Program-made: the position numbers and the translations under genes | Part shown: positions 6,594 to 9,541 of the stretch, piece by piece | How the letters are laid out: every line of letters starts with the position of its first letter | Position numbering within the stretch: the first letter of the stretch is position 1 | From: Candidatus Nanopelagicaceae bacterium | GTDB lineage: Bacteria > Actinomycetota > Actinomycetes > Nanopelagicales > Nanopelagicaceae | Direction: 5' to 3' | Assembly (NCBI GenBank): GCA_023262125.1 | Contig: JALRDT010000053.1 | Coordinates: forward strand, 1-9,541 | DNA length: 9,541 nt | The notes under the pieces: generated by a model | What the model saw: only the letters and a program-made list of their open reading frames with translations | Told to the model about the DNA's origin: nothing | Database searches by the model: none

Positions 6594-7426
6594 ACAAATG
6601 GCTTATTGGCGCAAGACTTCGCACCCTTCCTGCAGCAATCGCACCTGTATTAGTTGCTGTAGCAATAGCACTTCCTGAATTAAATTTATTAAATGCGCTA
6701 CTCTGCCTAGTTGTCGGTTTATCGCTTCAAATCGCTGTTAATTTTGCTAATGATTATTCAGATGGAATTAAAGGCACCGATTTAGATCGAGTTGGACCAA
6801 CTCGGCTAGTCGCAAGTGGCATGGCAAGTGCCGAAGAGGTCAAAAAAGCAGCCCTAACTTTCTTCGTAATTGGTGGATTGGCTGGTTATTTATTAGCCAC
6901 CCGCACTTCGTATTGGTTTATCGCAATTGGGGCCGCCGCGATTATCTCTGCCTGGCGTTACACCGGCGGCAAAAATCCATATGGGTATAGAGGCCTAGGC
7001 GAAATTTATGTTTTTATTTTCTTTGGCTTAGTCGCCACACTCGGTACTTACTATAGCCAGACAGGCGAAATCTCGATTGAGGCGATCATGGCCGCGATTT
7101 CAAATGGTGCAGTCTCTTGTGCGCTTTTGGCTGTAAATAACATCAGAGATATCGAAGGCGATACCCGAGCAGGTAAGCGAACTTTGGCGGTTCGACTAGG
7201 CGATACCCGAGCTCGCCGTTTCTATATGCTCCTAATCTTTGTTGCGATTTTCACGGGTTTTACAGTCACAATTTTTTCAGCTCTGGCAATATTTCCAGCA
7301 ATGCGGTTGTTAAACCAGATACAGTTTAAAAAAGGCAAGGAGCTAATTGAAGTGCTCGGATTTACGGGTAAGTTTCAACTTATTCTTGCAGCCCTCCTAT
7401 CAATTGGAACGTTGGTGATGAATTAA
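6590..7426 (+). CDS. menA: 1,4-Dihydroxy-2-naphthoate polyprenyltransferase MenA
   Basis: MenA attaches the polyprenyl tail to DHNA in the cytoplasmic membrane, giving demethylmenaquinone, the substrate of the MenG at the left edge. It is a 278-residue UbiA-superfamily protein with about eight or nine hydrophobic segments. The two Asp-rich Mg-diphosphate motifs are present: NDYSDGIKGTD (54-64) and NNIRDIEGD (183-191), the latter followed by GKRTLAVRLGD (195-205). Length matches the family. It starts within the menE stop (ATGA) and its own stop shares one base with the next start (TAATG), so the three plus-strand genes look translationally coupled. The second Asp-rich region contains a 15-base in-frame direct repeat that encodes GDTRA twice. 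Confidence 0.95.
   Translation: MNKWLIGARLRTLPAAIAPVLVAVAIALPELNLLNALLCLVVGLSLQIAVNFANDYSDGIKGTDLDRVGPTRLVASGMASAEEVKKAALTFFVIGGLAGYLLATRTSYWFIAIGAAAIISAWRYTGGKNPYGYRGLGEIYVFIFFGLVATLGTYYSQTGEISIEAIMAAISNGAVSCALLAVNNIRDIEGDTRAGKRTLAVRLGDTRARRFYMLLIFVAIFTGFTVTIFSALAIFPAMRLLNQIQFKKGKELIEVLGFTGKFQLILAALLSIGTLVMN
7156..7212 (+). repeat. 15-base direct repeat pair inside menA
   Basis: The same 15 bases (AGGCGATACCCGAGC) occur at 7156-7170 and 7198-7212, 42 bases apart start to start. Both copies are in the same codon phase and encode GDTRA, after Glu in the first and Leu in the second. Slippage or recombination between them would remove exactly 14 codons, including the GKRTL segment. I see no sign that it is mobile or regulatory. 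Confidence 0.8.
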
Positions 7427-7674
7427 TGGGTCGAATTTTGATGTATGTATTGCCGATTGCATTAACTATCTATGCAATTGCAGATATTGCACGAACCGAT
7501 GAATCAAGAATTAAATTACTTCCAAAATGGGGTTGGTTTTTAATCGCGATATTTGTCTCTGTAATTGGCCCTATTGCATGGTTGATTGCCGGGAAAACAA
7601 GATACCGTAAACCGCCAAAAGGTAGAGGTCCAAAGGGTCCGGATGATGACCCCGATTTTCTAAAGGGACTTTAA
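7426..7674 (+). CDS. Small PLDc_N-like two-helix membrane protein
   Basis: An 82-residue protein with two hydrophobic helices (about 4-22 and 35-55) and a short polar C-terminal tail rich in Lys, Gly, Pro and Asp. The pattern YAIADIARTDESR, then LLPKWGWFLI, then SVIGPIAWLIAG resembles the PLDc_N (phospholipase D-nuclease N-terminal) domain. Despite the name, this domain is only a membrane anchor; no HKD catalytic motif is present, so no nuclease or lipase activity should be assumed. Its molecular role is unknown. The start overlaps the menA stop by one base, so it is cotranslated with menaquinone genes. Such small proteins recur near actinobacterial men genes (recollection, not searched). Its last 15 bases overlap the 3' end of the converging SGNH hydrolase gene. 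Confidence 0.82.
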   Translation: MGRILMYVLPIALTIYAIADIARTDESRIKLLPKWGWFLIAIFVSVIGPIAWLIAGKTRYRKPPKGRGPKGPDDDPDFLKGL

Positions 7675-8193
7675 TACTGGAATTAGTTGGCTTGCCCAAG
7701 CGTCATATCCATCTTCATTTAGATGAACATCAAAGCCGTCTTCCAATAAATACTTTGGATTTAAGAATTTATCTTTAGATAGTGTTGGCCAGATATCTAG
7801 ATGAATAACTTGATCACTAAAATATTTAGAGATAATTCTGTTTGCAGTATCAATTCTTGTTGTGAATTCCAGCCCTCTTGGGAGAATCGAGTTTACGACC
7901 AATTTAACTTTGGGTAGTGCAGCAGTTATCTCCTGAATAATTGTATTAACTCTCTGTCCGACCTCTTCTCCAGCCCGATCTAGTAAAACATTTCCAAAAT
8001 CATTGGTACCAATCAATAATGAAATAATTTGCGGCTCTATTTCAACAATTTCAGGAAGCTGAACCAAAACGTCATCGGTTGAGTAGCCAGGTACTGCAAT
8101 ATTATTTACTTCAGCGAAATAAATTCGCTTTGACCAATCGGTTCCATGCGTGATGCTATCGCCAACAAAAAGAATCCTGGAACGCTTAGTCAT
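7660..8193 (-). CDS. SGNH/GDSL-family hydrolase, probably cytosolic
   Basis: A 177-residue single-domain SGNH hydrolase with all four blocks: FVGDSITHG (9-17, nucleophile Ser13), the block II glycine Gly36 in VPGYS, IGTNDFG (61-67, Asn64), and DVHLNEDGY (155-163) with the Asp155/His157 pair. There is no signal peptide; the catalytic block begins at residue 9, so a cytosolic enzyme is likely. Members of the family act as esterases, thioesterases or carbohydrate deacetylases, and the substrate cannot be told from sequence. The gene begins six bases after the ccsB stop with no strong Shine-Dalgarno, so it is probably the last gene of a resB-ccsB transcript. Its end overlaps the PLDc_N-like gene by 15 bases on the opposite strand. 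Confidence 0.88.
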   Translation of the reverse strand: MTKRSRILFVGDSITHGTDWSKRIYFAEVNNIAVPGYSTDDVLVQLPEIVEIEPQIISLLIGTNDFGNVLLDRAGEEVGQRVNTIIQEITAALPKVKLVVNSILPRGLEFTTRIDTANRIISKYFSDQVIHLDIWPTLSKDKFLNPKYLLEDGFDVHLNEDGYDAWASQLIPVLKSL

Positions 8194-8199
8194 TATGAT

Positions 8200-9117
8200 T
8201 TAAAGTCCCGAGTAAGTGTGCTTGCCTGTTCCCCAGATATTTACGTAAACATAATTAAAGATAAATGTTGAGCCTGCAATTAGGCATAGCCATGCTGCTT
8301 TACGTCCGCGCCAACCTACTGTTACACGTGCATGTAAATAAGCGGCATATGCAACCCAAGTAATAAATGCCCAAGTTTCTTTTGGATCCCAACCCCAGTA
8401 ACGACCCCATGCATGTTCGGCCCATATCGCACCTGCGATAACTGAAAATGTCCAAAGTGGGAATACAAATGCAACTAAACGATAAGCAAGTTGATCTAAG
8501 GTTTCTAGATCTGGCAAACGCTTTGCCCAAGGGTTACGGCCACCACGCTTTTCAACGGAATCAAGCCATAGATACATTCCTGAAATTACATTTGCTAAGA
8601 AGAAAACACCGCCAGAAATAATCGCTGCAGAAACATGGATTACTAACCAAGTTGATTTCAAAGCGGGAACTAACGGTGCACTTGGTCGATATAGAAGCGT
8701 AACTGCAGTACCTAAAACTAAAAGTACAAAAATTGAAACTGGCAGACCTAACCAACGTAGATCGTATTTACGCAAAGTTAATAAATAAGCTACTGAGAAA
8801 GCAAGCGCACCGGTGATTGAGAATTCATACATGTTGCTCCAAGGAACTCTGCTTGCCGAGATTCCGCGAGCTACCACACCACCAAAAAGTATTACGGTTC
8901 CTAAAATCATAAGCGCAGTTGCAATTCGAGCAGCTTTTTCAGTTTTGGTGTAATCCAAAGTTTTAGTTAGCAAATTGCCAGTTGAATTTTCTGCAGCTTC
9001 AGGATTACGAAGTGACCAAGCAGTTTGAAATGCATGCGCCAAGAAAGCCAAGGTGAAAACTGCCATACTTGAATAAACTAAATCATTAGAAAGGTATGCC
9101 CAATCCTTTGCGTTCAC
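8200..9117 (-). CDS. ccsB: Cytochrome c biogenesis protein CcsB (CcsA/ResC-type haem handling protein)
   Basis: This is a polytopic membrane protein of System II cytochrome c maturation. With ResB it carries haem across the membrane and attaches it to CxxCH sites of exported apocytochromes. The 305 residues contain the tryptophan-rich WWD signature from AEHAWGRYWGWDPKE to TWAFITW (about 233-254), with conserved histidines at His161 (LVIHVS), His262 (YLHAR) and His300 (GKHTYSG), and about eight membrane helices. The start is GTG 9117, overlapping the resB stop as GTGA. AAGGAG (complement of 9123-9128) five bases upstream is the clearest Shine-Dalgarno in the window. Actinobacteria usually name this protein CcsB, whereas other groups call the homologue CcsA or ResC. 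It is followed after six bases by the SGNH hydrolase. Confidence 0.94.
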   Translation of the reverse strand: MNAKDWAYLSNDLVYSSMAVFTLAFLAHAFQTAWSLRNPEAAENSTGNLLTKTLDYTKTEKAARIATALMILGTVILFGGVVARGISASRVPWSNMYEFSITGALAFSVAYLLTLRKYDLRWLGLPVSIFVLLVLGTAVTLLYRPSAPLVPALKSTWLVIHVSAAIISGGVFFLANVISGMYLWLDSVEKRGGRNPWAKRLPDLETLDQLAYRLVAFVFPLWTFSVIAGAIWAEHAWGRYWGWDPKETWAFITWVAYAAYLHARVTVGWRGRKAAWLCLIAGSTFIFNYVYVNIWGTGKHTYSGL

Positions 9118-9473
9118 TTTAGCTCCTTAACTATTCTTTCAATCTCTGCTTCTAATCCTGGCGCTGCATTCTTTGCTAAACCTGCTATTTCTAACGTTTC
9201 ACTTTTTCGCCTAATCCAAATACGACGATGACGGGTAAATAGCGAAGCTAATAATCCTAGAATCGCCAAAATTCCACCAATTAGAGCAAGTTGCTTTCCA
9301 GGATCTCTCACAATATTTAAGTTGACCCAAGGCACGTAACCTTCAAAAGTGATGGAGCCAACTTCAAAATCATAGCTTTCACCGATTTTTAGAGACTTTA
9401 AGCCAACTTGTTTCATCTTGATTGTATTTAATTGTGAACTCAGAATCACAATTGTCGCAAGTATGATGAACAT
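9114..9473 (-). pseudogene. resB: Cytochrome c biogenesis protein ResB, C-terminal part only; 5' region broken or chimeric
   Basis: The readable part matches the end of actinobacterial ResB: LNTIKMKQVG, then LKIGESYDF, GSITFEGYVPWVNL, DPGKQLALIGG, a membrane helix (IGGILAILGLLASLF) and the basic RHRRIWIRR turn followed by a cytoplasmic tail. ResB partners CcsB in haem delivery to cytochromes c and is normally about 450-550 residues, so most of it is absent. The frame is closed by TGA at 9474-9476, directly before ATG 9473. The other two frames also stop at 9478-9484, and none of the three upstream reads like ResB. The ResB-like match begins only near LNTIKMKQ (about 9425), so the first 15 residues from ATG 9473 are probably not genuine. 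Either the gene is truncated or the right end of this sequence is a misjoin. It overlaps ccsB by four bases. Confidence 0.72.
9123..9128 (-). promoter_or_regulatory. Shine-Dalgarno of ccsB, supports GTG start
   Basis: On the minus strand AAGGAG is followed by CTAAA and then GTG at 9117. The match to the anti-Shine-Dalgarno and the five-base spacing decide the non-ATG start. The site lies inside the last codons of resB. Confidence 0.75.
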
Positions 9474-9477
9474 TCAT
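9379..9477 (-). other. Possible start of a small zinc-ribbon ORF, fused to the resB remnant
   Basis: An ATG at 9477, directly after a TAA, opens a frame reading MNVHHTCDNCDSEFTIKYNQ, then DETSWLKVSKNR and a stop. The first 23 residues have a CxxC pair in an HTCDNCDSEF context, resembling the start of small zinc-ribbon proteins that I recall from T4-like phages of plankton (not searched). The second CxxC expected for a ribbon is absent, because from about 9420 leftward the DNA is resB in another frame. I read this as the surviving 5' end of a different gene. A chance frame is possible, since only 23 residues support it. Confidence 0.35.
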
Positions 9478-9541
9478 TTAGTTACACCATGAAGATTTCT
9501 TTTCGCCATGATAAGGTCTTGCGTGACCGTTGGCAATTAAC
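9478..9541 (-). other. Possible 3' end of an unrelated ORF at the right edge
   Basis: From the right edge one minus-strand frame runs open for 20 codons (LIANGHARPYHGEKKSSWCN) and ends in TAA at 9478-9480, immediately followed by ATG 9477 of the next small frame. The tight stop-start junction resembles two phage-style genes. No family was recognised and the stretch is too short to claim a product. It is not ResB sequence, although ResB should continue here. Confidence 0.3.

Noticed and set aside
8300..8755. Two further minus-strand frames within ccsB (8300-8530, 8561-8755)
   Set aside because: Out-of-frame readings of CcsB codons; Cys/Ser-rich sequence without meaning.
9489..9541. Plus-strand frame from ATG 9489 (MKISFRHDKVLRDRWQL) running off the right edge
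   Set aside because: Only 17 codons with no Shine-Dalgarno and no recognised family; the minus-strand stop-start reading looks more gene-like. It cannot be excluded as a real gene start at this anomalous edge.

Overview
The window looks like a piece of a streamlined, low-GC planktonic actinobacterium, most likely of the freshwater acI / Nanopelagicales type. This is inferred from four things: the actinobacterial arrangement of menaquinone genes beside resB-ccsB, A+T-rich codon choice (GC roughly 40 % by eye, not counted), extreme gene packing, and an actinobacterial-type MenG. Only about 80 of the 9541 bases lie outside recognised genes. Neighbouring genes overlap at seven junctions and the gaps are 55, 21 and 6 bases. 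No rRNA, tRNA, CRISPR array, insertion sequence or riboswitch was recognised, and no gene-free stretch exceeds 55 bases.

Layout. Positions 1-518 (-) hold the N-terminal three quarters of menG (ubiE), cut by the left edge. A 55-base divergent region carries a promoter for bioY (574-1158, +), the substrate-binding subunit of an ECF biotin transporter. BioY overlaps menF (1142-2362, +, isochorismate synthase). MenF collides tail to tail with menD (2336-3805, -), which belongs to a minus-strand operon menB-menC-menD (5618 down to 2336). A 21-base gap separates menB from the divergent plus-strand operon menE-menA-(PLDc_N-like membrane protein) (5640-7674). That operon in turn collides tail to tail with a minus-strand SGNH/GDSL hydrolase (7660-8193), the last gene after ccsB (8200-9117) and the resB C-terminal part (9114 to about 9450).

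Function. MenF converts chorismate to isochorismate, MenD makes SEPHCHC, MenC makes o-succinylbenzoate, MenE activates it with CoA, MenB closes the ring to DHNA-CoA, MenA prenylates DHNA at the membrane, and MenG methylates demethylmenaquinone. MenH and the DHNA-CoA thioesterase are not in the window. ResB and CcsB form the System II cytochrome c haem ligation complex, so the region equips the membrane with quinone and c-type cytochrome for respiration.

Most notable points. (1) The right-hand ~100 bases do not continue resB: every minus-strand frame is stopped, and the sequence there reads instead like the junction of two small phage-type genes, one with a CxxC start, suggesting a chimeric contig end or a truly broken resB. 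(2) menB and menE appear to share a symmetric TANNNTA -10 element with a well-spaced -35 on each side. (3) MenB carries the QTG motif of bicarbonate-dependent type I enzymes, not the Asp of mycobacterial type II. (4) MenD has lost much of the linker between its first two domains. I see no clearly new biological system; the rest is a compact but conventional respiratory-cofactor region.
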